From the NCBI GenBank assembly GCA_963758845.1, contig CAVWWX010000002.1, positions 1,054,001-1,118,000 of the forward strand: a stretch of 64,000 nucleotides of DNA. The letters are read 5' to 3'. Made by a program: the position numbers and the translations under genes. This document shows positions 28,793 through 36,609 of the stretch, piece by piece. This stretch comes from JBDTSW01 sp963758845 (lineage in GTDB: Bacteria > Actinomycetota > Thermoleophilia > Solirubrobacterales > 70-9). Position 1 is the stretch's first letter. The number at the start of each line of letters is the position of its first letter. The notes under the pieces were generated by a model. It did no database searches, was not told where the DNA came from, and saw only the letters and a program-made list of their open reading frames with translations.

Positions 28793-30343
28793 CTACCGGG
28801 CGTCCGGCTCGGCCGCCGGCTCGGCGTCGTCGGAGGGCTCGGGCGGGGGCTCAGGCGATCGCTCGGGCTCGGCCGCGGGCTCCTGTGGCTCCGCGGGCGG
28901 CGGGTCCGGCTGGGTGGCCGGGGGTGGCGCCTCGGGCCCCGGGCCGCCGATGGGCGGGGCCGCGGCGGGGGCCGGGCGCCAGGGCGGCGTGGGGGCGACG
29001 CCGCCGACGAAGAGCTGCGCCCGGAGCTGTAGCCACCAGGCGCGAGCCGCGGCGCGGTCGCGCGCGAACAGGTCGCGAAGCCGCTCGAGCTGCTGGGAGG
29101 TGAGGCCGGGGGCGTCGCCGGCCGGAAGCGGGACGCCCGCGGATGGGGCCGCGGCCTGATCGGTTCCGCCGGGCACCGGGTCCGCCGGCTCGGGCGCGGA
29201 GGCGGGGGGCGAAGCATCGGCCGCGTTCGGGCCAACCTCCGGGTCGTCGTCGTTGGCGGCGTGCGCCGGAGCCGGGGCCACCATGGGCGCGCGCACCGGG
29301 AGGTCGAGCGGCGCGACCGTGATCGCGGACCCCGCGCCGAGGGCGACCACCACGGCCGCTCCCGCCGCCACCTTCGAGCCCGCCAGACCAGCCCCGCCCG
29401 CCACACCGGCGCTGGCGGCGATCGCACCCGCGGTACCGCCGGCGCCGGCCGTTCCGGCGCCGCCGGCGGCCAGGCCGCCCCCGCCGGCGCCGCCCGCCAT
29501 TCCCGCTCCGCCACCCCCGGAGCCGCCCGAGCCGGCGAGCTTGGCCCCGATCAGGCGCTTCAACAGGAGGATCGGCCCCAGCGGTGCGAGCCCGGCAAGG
29601 CCCCGGGTTGTCGAGCGCAGGTGCTTTCGGTAGGCGGTGCAGTCGGGGCAGCGGCGCACGTGGTGGCGAACCGGGCCCGAGGCCCGGCCGGTGCCCTCGG
29701 CGGCCGCGGCCAGCTCGAAGCGGACCTCGTCGCAGGTCAGCTCGCTCGCCTGGCTCGCCTCGGCGAGGGTGACCCGCGCCCGCACGAGCAGCGACTTGAC
29801 GGCGGGCACCGTGGTCTCGAGCGACGTCGCGATCTCGCGGTAGGGGAGTGCCTCCAGCTCGCGCATCAGGAGCGCGCTGCGCTGGGCCTCCGGCAGGTCG
29901 CGGATGTTCGACACGAGGTCCCGGAGGTCCTCGCGGCGCTGGGCGTGCTCCTCGGTGGTCGCGCCGTGTTGGTGCGGGCGCCGGTCGAGCTCGTCGGTGC
30001 ACTCCGGCTGCGGCCGGCGCATGTGGTTGAGGCACCGGTTGCGCGCGATCCGGTACAGCCATGGCCGCACGTCGATCTCGCGCTCGTCGGCCAGGATCGC
30101 GGTGTGCGCTGCCGTCAGCACCTCCTGGACCACGTCCTCGGCGTCCTCCCGGGAGCGCAGCATGCCGCTGCAGAACGCCACGAGCCGGGGGCGGTAGCGG
30201 TCGCTCAGCGCCTCGAAGGCGCGCTCGTTCCCGCCGCGGAGCTGGGCGACGAGACGCTCGTCGCGGTGCGCTCGCAGTAGTGAGCGCGGGCGAAGCAAGC
30301 CGTCGCGGGCGGAAAGGGTTGTGGCGTGGGAGATGCCCCCCAA
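28793..30343 (-). CDS. ECF sigma factor fused to zinc finger, Gly-rich linker, membrane segment and Pro-rich tail
   Basis: 516 residues. Sigma region 2 (about 38-105) has LSDRYRPRLVAFCSGMLRS and EDAEDVVQEVL. Region 4 (about 145-200) has LPEAQRSALLMRELEALPYREIA and a DNA-binding helix. A zf-HC2-type element follows (CDEVRFEL then HHVRRCPDC), normally found on separate anti-sigma factors. Next come a Gly/Ala-rich segment, one membrane helix (about 320-340) and a Pro/Glu-rich tail predicted outside the cell. Sigma and its inhibitor-like module are thus in one chain. The start is TTG at 30343 or a downstream GTG; the first 20 residues are not conserved. It is downstream of, and on the same strand as, an RTX-repeat gene. 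Confidence 0.85.
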   Translation of the reverse strand: MGGISHATTLSARDGLLRPRSLLRAHRDERLVAQLRGGNERAFEALSDRYRPRLVAFCSGMLRSREDAEDVVQEVLTAAHTAILADEREIDVRPWLYRIARNRCLNHMRRPQPECTDELDRRPHQHGATTEEHAQRREDLRDLVSNIRDLPEAQRSALLMRELEALPYREIATSLETTVPAVKSLLVRARVTLAEASQASELTCDEVRFELAAAAEGTGRASGPVRHHVRRCPDCTAYRKHLRSTTRGLAGLAPLGPILLLKRLIGAKLAGSGGSGGGGAGMAGGAGGGGLAAGGAGTAGAGGTAGAIAASAGVAGGAGLAGSKVAAGAAVVVALGAGSAITVAPLDLPVRAPMVAPAPAHAANDDDPEVGPNAADASPPASAPEPADPVPGGTDQAAAPSAGVPLPAGDAPGLTSQQLERLRDLFARDRAAARAWWLQLRAQLFVGGVAPTPPWRPAPAAAPPIGGPGPEAPPPATQPDPPPAEPQEPAAEPERSPEPPPEPSDDAEPAAEPDAR

Positions 30344-30399
30344 GATCAGGACCTCACCCCTGCCAACACGCCGTGTTCGCAGAAGTTGCGGTCCTGATC
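30344..30399. repeat. Inverted repeat between RTX gene and ECF sigma gene
   Basis: Arms GATCAGGACC (30344-30353) and GGTCCTGATC (30390-30399) are perfect 10-bp complements. Between them lies a small inner palindrome AACACGCCGTGTT. It sits directly before the ECF sigma start and after the RTX stop, so it could be a terminator or an operator. No U-run is present. Confidence 0.45.
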
Positions 30400-30419
30400 C
30401 GGGGAGCCGGGGTTGCCCG

Positions 30420-31202
30420 CTAGTCGACAGCCGGGTCGACCTCGGGGGAGTCGTCGTCCGGAGCCGGAGCCTCGCGGATTACCTCCTCGCAGGACCCGTT
30501 CGGGTTCTCCATTGTCGCGTCGGTGATCACGTCCACCTCGTCCAGGAGCGCCTTGTCGACGCCCTCCCCGCACGTGACCTCGTCGGCCTCGCCGTCGCGG
30601 GTGTGGATCGTGTCGTCGCCGAGGCCGCCGTCCACGCGGTCGACGCCCTCCAGCGGGACATCGGTCTGGACCAGCGCCCAGAGGTTGTCGTCGCCCCCCT
30701 GGCCCGCGATCCGGTCGACGCCCTGCTGCGCGAACACCGTGTCGCCGCCGAACCCCGCGCGAACGCCGTCGTCGCCCGACCCGGCGCCGATCCGGTCGAA
30801 GCCCTCGCCGCCGCTGACCCCGTCGTCGCCGTCGGCGGCACGAATGCCGTCGGCCTCGTCGCCGCCGTGGACCCGATCGTCGCCCGGCCCGGCGCCGATG
30901 TAGTCGCGGTCGTCGCCGCCATGGATCGCGTCGTTTCCGTCGTCGCCCTTGACGACGTCACGGCCGTTGCCCGCGGCCACGCGGTCGTCGCCCTCGCCGG
31001 CGCGGACGCCGTCGTTGCCGCCCAGGGCCCGGACCGAGTCGTTCCCGGCCTTGGCGGCGATGCGGTCGTTGTCGCGCGAGCCGATGATCGTGTCGTCGCC
31101 GTCGGTGCCGATGATCGTCAGCGCCGCCGCGCTCGACGCCAGCGTCATCGACACGGCGATCCCCAAAACGCCGGCCCCTCTCCTCATCCGTCTCGTCCTC
31201 AT
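30420..31202 (-). CDS. Secreted RTX/hemolysin-type calcium-binding repeat protein
   Basis: 260 residues. The N-terminal segment is a signal peptide (RRMRRGAGVLGIAVSM, cleavage after AAA). Residues about 30-210 consist of nonapeptide-like repeats of the GGxGDDxxx/GxGNDxxx type (IGTDGDDTI, ALGGNDGVR, AGEGDDRVA, GGDDRDYIG), which form Ca2+-binding beta-rolls. A short acidic tail ends the protein, and two Cys in the last third may form a disulfide. Such proteins are secreted or surface-bound; no dedicated type I exporter is nearby, so Sec export is likely. The downstream sigma/anti-sigma fusion gene is on the same strand. Confidence 0.88.
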   Translation of the reverse strand: MRTRRMRRGAGVLGIAVSMTLASSAAALTIIGTDGDDTIIGSRDNDRIAAKAGNDSVRALGGNDGVRAGEGDDRVAAGNGRDVVKGDDGNDAIHGGDDRDYIGAGPGDDRVHGGDEADGIRAADGDDGVSGGEGFDRIGAGSGDDGVRAGFGGDTVFAQQGVDRIAGQGGDDNLWALVQTDVPLEGVDRVDGGLGDDTIHTRDGEADEVTCGEGVDKALLDEVDVITDATMENPNGSCEEVIREAPAPDDDSPEVDPAVD

Positions 31203-31293
31203 CTCGAACCCTCCTGATCGCTTGCGGTTGCGTTCGGGAGAACACGTCCGGGGCGCGGAAAGTTGCGGTCAAAGGTCCCGCTGAACCACTTGC

Positions 31294-31344
31294 GGCGGGC
31301 TTCGCCGCCTTACATGCTGCTGCCGAGACACCGTGTGTCTCGGC
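31294..31344. repeat. Double-hairpin element, copy 2
   Basis: The first stem GGCGG/CCGCC (31294-31309) and the second stem GCCGAGACAC/GTGTCTCGGC around CGT (31322-31344) are separated by the 12-nt spacer TTACATGCTGCT. Geometry and spacer match copy 1 at 4876-4925, with compensatory stem changes. The second hairpin begins 3 nt beyond the aldehyde dehydrogenase stop on the minus strand, a good place for a terminator. Confidence 0.7.
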
Positions 31345-31347
31345 CCA

Positions 31348-32832
31348 TCACAACTGAGTCCAGACCGTCTTGGTCTCGAGATAGGCGTCGAGGTTGACGT
31401 GGCCCTTCTCGCGCCCGATGCCGGAGGCCTTGTAGCCACCGAAGGGAGAGGCGGGATCGCCACCGCCCCACGTATTGATGTAGATGTTCCCGGCCTCGAG
31501 CATCCCTGCCAGCCGGTGGGCGTTCGAGATGTCACGGGTCCAAAGCCCGGCGGCAAGGCCGTATTCGGTGTCGTTGGCCCGGGCGGCGACCTCCTCCAGG
31601 TCGTCGAAGGGCATCGCCACCAGCACCGGGCCGAAGATCTCCTCGCGCGCGATCCGCATGTCGTCGGAGACGCCGGTGAAGAGCGTCGGCTCGACGAACC
31701 AGCCGTCGCCATCGCCGTTGGGCGAACCGCCCGCGACCACCTCGGCGCCGTCGGCCACCCCGGAGTCGATGTAGCTCCTCACGCGGTCGTACTGCTCCTC
31801 GGAGACCAGCGGCCCGAACTGCGAGCCGGGATCGAGGCCCGGCCCAACCGTGGCCTCGGAGGCGAAGCCGGCGAGTCCCTCGACCACCTCGTCGAAGAGG
31901 CTGGTGTGGACGAACAGGCGCGAGCCGGCGTTGCAGGCCTGCCCGGAGTTGAAGTAGATGCCCTGGAAGGAGCCCTTCACCGCCTCTGAGAGGTCGGCGT
32001 CCGGGAGGATGATGTTCGGGCTCTTGCCGCCGAGCTCGAGCGTGACCCGCTTCAGGGCCTTGCCGCACTTGGCCCCGATCTCGCGCCCGACGACCGTCGA
32101 GCCCGTGAACGCGACCTTTTGGACACCCGGGCTGTCGACCAGCGCGGCGCCGGTCTCGCCGTCGCCCGTGAGCACGTTGACCGTGCCCTCCGGGAATCCT
32201 GCCTCCAGGGCCAGCTCACCCAGCCGCAGCGCCGTCAGCGGGGTCTGTTCGGCGGGCTTCAGGACCACAGGGCAGCCGGTCGCGAGCGCGGGGGCAACCT
32301 TCCAGATCGCCATCAGCAACGGGAAGTTCCAGGGCACGATCTGAGCGCAGACGCCGACGGGCTCGCGCAGGGTGTAACAAAGGACGTTCCGCGCCGAGAC
32401 CGGGATCGTCTGGCCCTCGATCTTGGTCGGCCAGCCGGCGTAGTAGCGCAGGTGGTTCACGGCCGCCGCGATATCGCCGGCGGCCATCTTCACCGGCTTG
32501 CCGTTGTCCAGCGACTCGAGCTGGGCGAGCTCCTCGCCATTTGCCTTGATGAGGTCGGCGAGCGCGTTCATCAGCGCCGAGCGCTTGGCGGGGTTCACCT
32601 TGCGAAGCGGCCCGTCCAGCGCGCCGCGGGCGGCGGCGACCGCCCGCGCGACGTCCTCGGGGCCGGCCTGCGCCACCTCGCAGATCGTGTTGGAGGTCGC
32701 GGGGTCGAGCGTCTCGAAGGTGCGCCCGTCGGCGGCGAGGGGACGCTCGCCGCCGATCAGCAGCGGCTGGGGCGTGCGCTTGATGTAGGAGAGGGTCGCG
32801 TCGGAGAGCGCTTCGAGCAGGGTCTCGGCCAC
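31348..32832 (-). CDS. NAD(P)-dependent aldehyde dehydrogenase
   Basis: 494 residues. VPWNFPLLMAIWKVAPALATGCPVVLKPAEQTP is split by the usual active-site Asn. The catalytic Glu lies in LELGGKSPNI, the catalytic Cys in GQACNAGSR, and EEIFGPVL and FGGYKASGIGRE close the fold. It oxidises an aldehyde to the acid with NAD(P)+. It is closest in feel to betaine/phenylacetaldehyde-type ALDHs, but the substrate cannot be told. The GTG start at 32832 is supported by TACGCT 6 nt upstream (32839-32844 on the complement), a likely leaderless promoter. Earlier in-frame starts give non-homologous extensions. Confidence 0.93.
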   Translation of the reverse strand: MAETLLEALSDATLSYIKRTPQPLLIGGERPLAADGRTFETLDPATSNTICEVAQAGPEDVARAVAAARGALDGPLRKVNPAKRSALMNALADLIKANGEELAQLESLDNGKPVKMAAGDIAAAVNHLRYYAGWPTKIEGQTIPVSARNVLCYTLREPVGVCAQIVPWNFPLLMAIWKVAPALATGCPVVLKPAEQTPLTALRLGELALEAGFPEGTVNVLTGDGETGAALVDSPGVQKVAFTGSTVVGREIGAKCGKALKRVTLELGGKSPNIILPDADLSEAVKGSFQGIYFNSGQACNAGSRLFVHTSLFDEVVEGLAGFASEATVGPGLDPGSQFGPLVSEEQYDRVRSYIDSGVADGAEVVAGGSPNGDGDGWFVEPTLFTGVSDDMRIAREEIFGPVLVAMPFDDLEEVAARANDTEYGLAAGLWTRDISNAHRLAGMLEAGNIYINTWGGGDPASPFGGYKASGIGREKGHVNLDAYLETKTVWTQL

Positions 32833-32845
32833 CCGCGGAGCGTAC

Positions 32846-33514
32846 TTAGCCGGCGCTGGAGGTGGCCGCCGGCGGACACTCCGGCTCGACCGGCTCGACG
32901 GGCTCTTCCTCCACGGCGGCATCGGCGTCGGCCTCGCCGTCGGCGCCCGCCTCGACAGGCGCCTCCGACGTGGGCGGCTCCTCGGGCACCGGGGCGGGCT
33001 CGGGCTCCTCGCAGACCGGTTCGGGGGGCTCGGTTGGGGGCTCGGTTCCGGGGTCGGGCGGGACCTCGCCCTCGCCGGGCCCGTCGTCGGTCGTGGCCTC
33101 GCCGAACGCCTCCACCGTAGCCTCGCCGCTGTCCCCGCCGGTGCCGGAGGTGTCGCGGGCGACGACCTCGGGCTCGTCTGAGCCGGGCGGGGTGCCATAG
33201 GCGGAGACCGTGACGGTGTAGGTGCCGTTGCCGGCGTAGGGGACCGTGAAGCTGGAGCCGCCGCTGCCCACGTCGCCGAAGTCGACGACCGATCCGTCGG
33301 CGCGGGTGACGCTGGCGGTGTAGCGCTCGGCGCCGGGGATCTCGTTCCACGTCGCGTCGATGCGGCAGACGATCGCGGCCGAGGACGTCCCGCAGCCGTC
33401 GAGCGAGGCCGAGACGCTCAGGCTGGCCTCGGCCGAGCCGCCGCCAGTCAGCGCCAGCGCCGGGAGGGGCACGGCGAGGGCCAGGGCGGCGTAGAGGACG
33501 GGGCGCCCGCGCAT
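32846..33514 (-). CDS. Secreted protein with Ig/FN3-like domain and Pro/Glu-rich tail
   Basis: 222 residues. A signal peptide (LYAALALAVPLPALALTGGG) is followed by a beta-sandwich-like domain of about 95 residues (CRIDATWNEIPGAERYTASVTRADG; NGTYTVTVSAYG) similar to fibronectin type III. The second half is low-complexity and rich in Pro, Glu and Asp, with a few Cys, typical of wall-spanning linkers. It starts 1 nt after the stop of the preceding minus-strand gene, so the two form an operon of envelope proteins. Function unknown. Confidence 0.7.
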   Translation of the reverse strand: MRGRPVLYAALALAVPLPALALTGGGSAEASLSVSASLDGCGTSSAAIVCRIDATWNEIPGAERYTASVTRADGSVVDFGDVGSGGSSFTVPYAGNGTYTVTVSAYGTPPGSDEPEVVARDTSGTGGDSGEATVEAFGEATTDDGPGEGEVPPDPGTEPPTEPPEPVCEEPEPAPVPEEPPTSEAPVEAGADGEADADAAVEEEPVEPVEPECPPAATSSAG

Positions 33515-33515
33515 G

Positions 33516-34655
33516 TCAGCTTCCGCCTCCCGTGGCTCCGCTGGGGACGAAGGAGCCCTGGACCAGGTTGGCGCCCTCGAGCGCGTCGCTGGACGCGCCG
33601 GGCTGAACGGTGGTCGCCAGGTAGTAGCGGTAGGGGCCGGAGGAGCGAAGGGTCACCTCGAACTGCGCCTCGCCCTTCGGTGCGTCGGCGGCGAGCCTCA
33701 CGATCGTGTCCTCGGGGGTGGGGGCGGCGACACGCTCGACCACGCTGGCGCTCCCGGCGAGGGCCTCGAGCTGCGCCAGCGAGCGGGCCTCGAAGTCGGC
33801 GAAGGAGAGGTTCGGGTCACGCTCGACCCACAGGGTTGCGTCGGCGTCGCCCTCGGCGGCGAGAGCCGAGAAGGTGGCGCCGCCCGACGGGCTTTGGCGC
33901 TCCCAGCCGGACGGCAGCGCAAGCGAGAAGCTGGATTCGCGAACCAGGCTGGCATCCCCGGGCTTCTTCGCGGCGCCGCCGGCCTTCTCCTGCTGGCTCG
34001 GGTCCGGGGCGACGGGCGCGGCGGTATCCGCGAACGGCGTCTGGGACTCCTCGTCCGGGCCGCCCTGGATCAGCATCAGAGCGGCGATCACCGCGGCGGC
34101 GGCGAGGGGGATGGACAGTAGACGCCACCCCCGGCTGGCGGGGTCATGCACCCACGCGGGAAGCGGCGGCAGCGAGGATTTGGAGATCGACGGCAGGGAG
34201 GGCATCGAGGGGCGCTTGAAGGAGGGCGCCGCGAGGGCGGGGCGCTTGAAGGAGGGGGTCCGGCGAGTTGGGCGCTTGAAGGAGAGAGCGCCCAGGCTCG
34301 GGCGCTTGACCGAGCCCGACGGGCGGGAGAGCTTCGGCTTGCGAAGCGCCGGGCGCTTCAGCCGCAGGCGCCGGGGCGTCGGGACGGCCTCGGGCTGGGG
34401 CACGGGCTCGGGCGTCGGGGCAGGCTCCGGTTCGGGATCGCGCTCCGGCTCGGCGCCGGGCGGTTCGGGAAGGACCGCGACCGGCTCGAGCTGGGCCGGG
34501 GGATCGGGGACCAGCTCCAGCTCGATGACGCGCGTCGCGTCGTAGGCGCGGGCGCAGCCGGCGCAGACGACGCGCCTGACGCTGGCCGCGGGGATCTGCG
34601 CGGGAAGGCGAACGCGGGTGGCATGGCCGCACGCCGCGTGCTCGGCTCGGACCAC
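33516..34655 (-). CDS. Membrane protein with zinc-ribbon head, decapeptide KRP repeats and extracytoplasmic domain
   Basis: About 379 residues from GTG at 34655. The frame stays open to 34889, but residues before this point look non-conserved. A cysteine/histidine cluster (AACGH, then CAGC) suggests a zinc ribbon. A Pro/Glu-rich linker leads to four 10-residue repeats beginning KRP (about 117-152, such as KRPTRRTPSF and KRPALAAPSF). One membrane helix follows (about 176-196), and then an outer domain similar in style to LpqN/PsbP-like lipoprotein domains (SFSLALPSGWERQ). The basic repeats would sit in the cytoplasm near the membrane. Family unknown; divergent from the cyclase gene. Confidence 0.6.
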   Translation of the reverse strand: MVRAEHAACGHATRVRLPAQIPAASVRRVVCAGCARAYDATRVIELELVPDPPAQLEPVAVLPEPPGAEPERDPEPEPAPTPEPVPQPEAVPTPRRLRLKRPALRKPKLSRPSGSVKRPSLGALSFKRPTRRTPSFKRPALAAPSFKRPSMPSLPSISKSSLPPLPAWVHDPASRGWRLLSIPLAAAAVIAALMLIQGGPDEESQTPFADTAAPVAPDPSQQEKAGGAAKKPGDASLVRESSFSLALPSGWERQSPSGGATFSALAAEGDADATLWVERDPNLSFADFEARSLAQLEALAGSASVVERVAAPTPEDTIVRLAADAPKGEAQFEVTLRSSGPYRYYLATTVQPGASSDALEGANLVQGSFVPSGATGGGS

Positions 34656-34887
34656 GCGAACGACGGCCCCTCGGGGAGGTTCCGGAAAGCCGCCGTTCTG
34701 AAGACCGCTGGGCTCGGCGGGGCCGAGCGTCGCAATCCCCGCGGCAGCGCTCTGCTGGGCGCGTACGCGATGCACGTAAGTCCCATCGGAGCGGAACGCG
34801 CACGCCTTGAGTCTCAGGCACGCCTGACCACCCTCCCGGGACCCCCTCATCACACACCTCCGCGCGGACGGATGCGATGATTCAGGC

Positions 34888-36543
34888 ATGGCTCTGGGGG
34901 CCCTAGCGTGGCTCTACCGCAGGCTCGGGGGTCGTTATCCGGCCCTGTTCCTGACGCTGGAGTTGCAGACCGCGTTTCTGATCACCGCCGGCACCCTGGC
35001 GCTGTTCACCTTCTACTGGGAGATGTCGCAGGAAGAGTTCCTGCTGATCTTCGGCATCGCGATGGCGCTCACGGCGGTGGCCGTGGCGCTGAATCTGATG
35101 CGCACGTACCCGCTCCTGAAGCCGGTGCGGGCGTGGATCGACGGCGACCGCTCGGAGCGGACCACGGCCGAGGCCTGGCTGGCGTCCGTCAACCTGCCGA
35201 TGGGTCTGCTCAAGCGCGACTTCGCGTTGCCGTTCCTGATCGTCGTGCTGCCGTCCACCATCGCCGCCGTGGCCATCCTCGGCCTCTCCTGGCTGACGTT
35301 CTTCCCGTTCTTCTTCGGCTCGGCGGTGGCCGTGTCGTACGGGGGCCTCCTCCACTACCTGGCGCTCGAGGTCGGGATGCGGCCGGTGCTGATCGACATC
35401 AACGAGGCCGCGACGCCGAAGCTCCAGAGCGACGTTTCGGCCTTCCCGCTGCGGGTGAAGCTCCTGGGGGCCCTGCCCCTGATCAACCTGATCTGCGGCC
35501 TGGTGGTGGCGGCGCTCACCTCCGGTGGCAGCGGTGGCGGCACCGACCTCACGGTCGACGTCCTCGTCGCTGTCGCCGTCGCGACCGTGATCTCGCTCGA
35601 GCTCTCGCTGCTGCTGTCGCGGTCGATCCTGCGCCCGATCGCCGACGTCCAGCGTGCGACCGAGGCCGTGCGCGAGGGGCGCTACGACGTCCGCGTCCCG
35701 GTGACGACGGGCGACGAGCTCGGCGACCTCGCCGCGTCGTTCAACGAGATGATCTCCGGCCTCGCCGAGCGCGAGCGGATCCGCGACGCGTTCGGCACCT
35801 ACCTCGACGAGGAGGTCGCCGAGTACATCCTCAGCGAGGGCTTCTCCGAGGAGGGCGTGGAGCTGGACGTCAGCGTCCTCTTCTGCGACGCGCGCGACTT
35901 CACTCGGCTGGCGTCGGGGATGGACGCCAAGGAGGTGGTGGCGGCGCTCAACCGGCTGTTCGAGGTCGTGGTCCCGATCGTCGCGCGCCACGGCGGCCAC
36001 GTCGACAAGTTCGAGGGCGACGGCCTGCTGGCCGTGTTCGGCGCCCCCGAGGCCTACCCCGACCACGCGACCCGCGCCGTTCGCGCCGCGTGCGCGATGG
36101 CGTCGGCCGTCAACGACCGCGACGAGGCCGGTAGCGAGATCCACATCGGAGTGGGGGTCAACACGGGTCGCGTCGTGGCCGGGGCGGTCGGCGGCGCCGG
36201 ACGCCTGAACTTCTCGGTGATCGGCGACCCGGTGAACGTCGCCGCCCGCGTGGAGGACCAGACGCGCCGCCTCGACGCCAGCGTCCTGATCACCGAGGCC
36301 ACCGCGACGAAGCTCTCCGAGCGGTTCGAGGTGGAGGACCGGGGCCGGCACGAGCTGCGCGGCATCGAGGGGCGGGTCACGTTGTTCGAGCCCCACCTGG
36401 TGCTATCGGCGCTTCCCGCGTCGGGCGACGGCGACGGCCGCGACGGCGACGGGGGCAACGGGCTGGGCTGGCCGATCGCCGCGCGAATGGCCGCCCGCGC
36501 GGCCCGGCGCGCTGCCGCGCGCGCCACGACGCGCCAGGAGTAG
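34888..36543 (+). CDS. Membrane class III adenylate/guanylate cyclase with HAMP domain
   Basis: 551 residues. Six hydrophobic segments occupy about 1-255, HAMP follows (LSRSILRPIADVQRATEAVREGRYDV), then a linker and a class III cyclase catalytic domain (about 325-500). The catalytic domain shows VSVLFCDARDFTRLASG with the first metal Asp, HVDKFEGDGLLAVFGAP with the second, and GVGVNTGRVVAGAVGGAGRLNFSVIGDPVNVAARVE. It should make cAMP (or cGMP) in response to a membrane signal. The six-helix input resembles cyanobacterial/actinobacterial Cya proteins. The C-terminal 50 residues are Asp/Arg-rich. The start is 20 nt after an A/T-richer patch; no clear SD. Confidence 0.92.
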   Translation: MALGALAWLYRRLGGRYPALFLTLELQTAFLITAGTLALFTFYWEMSQEEFLLIFGIAMALTAVAVALNLMRTYPLLKPVRAWIDGDRSERTTAEAWLASVNLPMGLLKRDFALPFLIVVLPSTIAAVAILGLSWLTFFPFFFGSAVAVSYGGLLHYLALEVGMRPVLIDINEAATPKLQSDVSAFPLRVKLLGALPLINLICGLVVAALTSGGSGGGTDLTVDVLVAVAVATVISLELSLLLSRSILRPIADVQRATEAVREGRYDVRVPVTTGDELGDLAASFNEMISGLAERERIRDAFGTYLDEEVAEYILSEGFSEEGVELDVSVLFCDARDFTRLASGMDAKEVVAALNRLFEVVVPIVARHGGHVDKFEGDGLLAVFGAPEAYPDHATRAVRAACAMASAVNDRDEAGSEIHIGVGVNTGRVVAGAVGGAGRLNFSVIGDPVNVAARVEDQTRRLDASVLITEATATKLSERFEVEDRGRHELRGIEGRVTLFEPHLVLSALPASGDGDGRDGDGGNGLGWPIAARMAARAARRAAARATTRQE

Positions 36544-36609
36544 CGGCGGATCAGACACCCTCGGCGCGGGGCGTTCGTCCGCCACGCCCGAGCCCTTAGT
36601 GTTCCGGCC

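Noticed and set aside
34903..36396. Minus-strand open frame of nearly 500 codons opposite the cyclase gene
   Set aside because: Shadow frame caused by high third-position GC; the cyclase on the + strand has all catalytic motifs.
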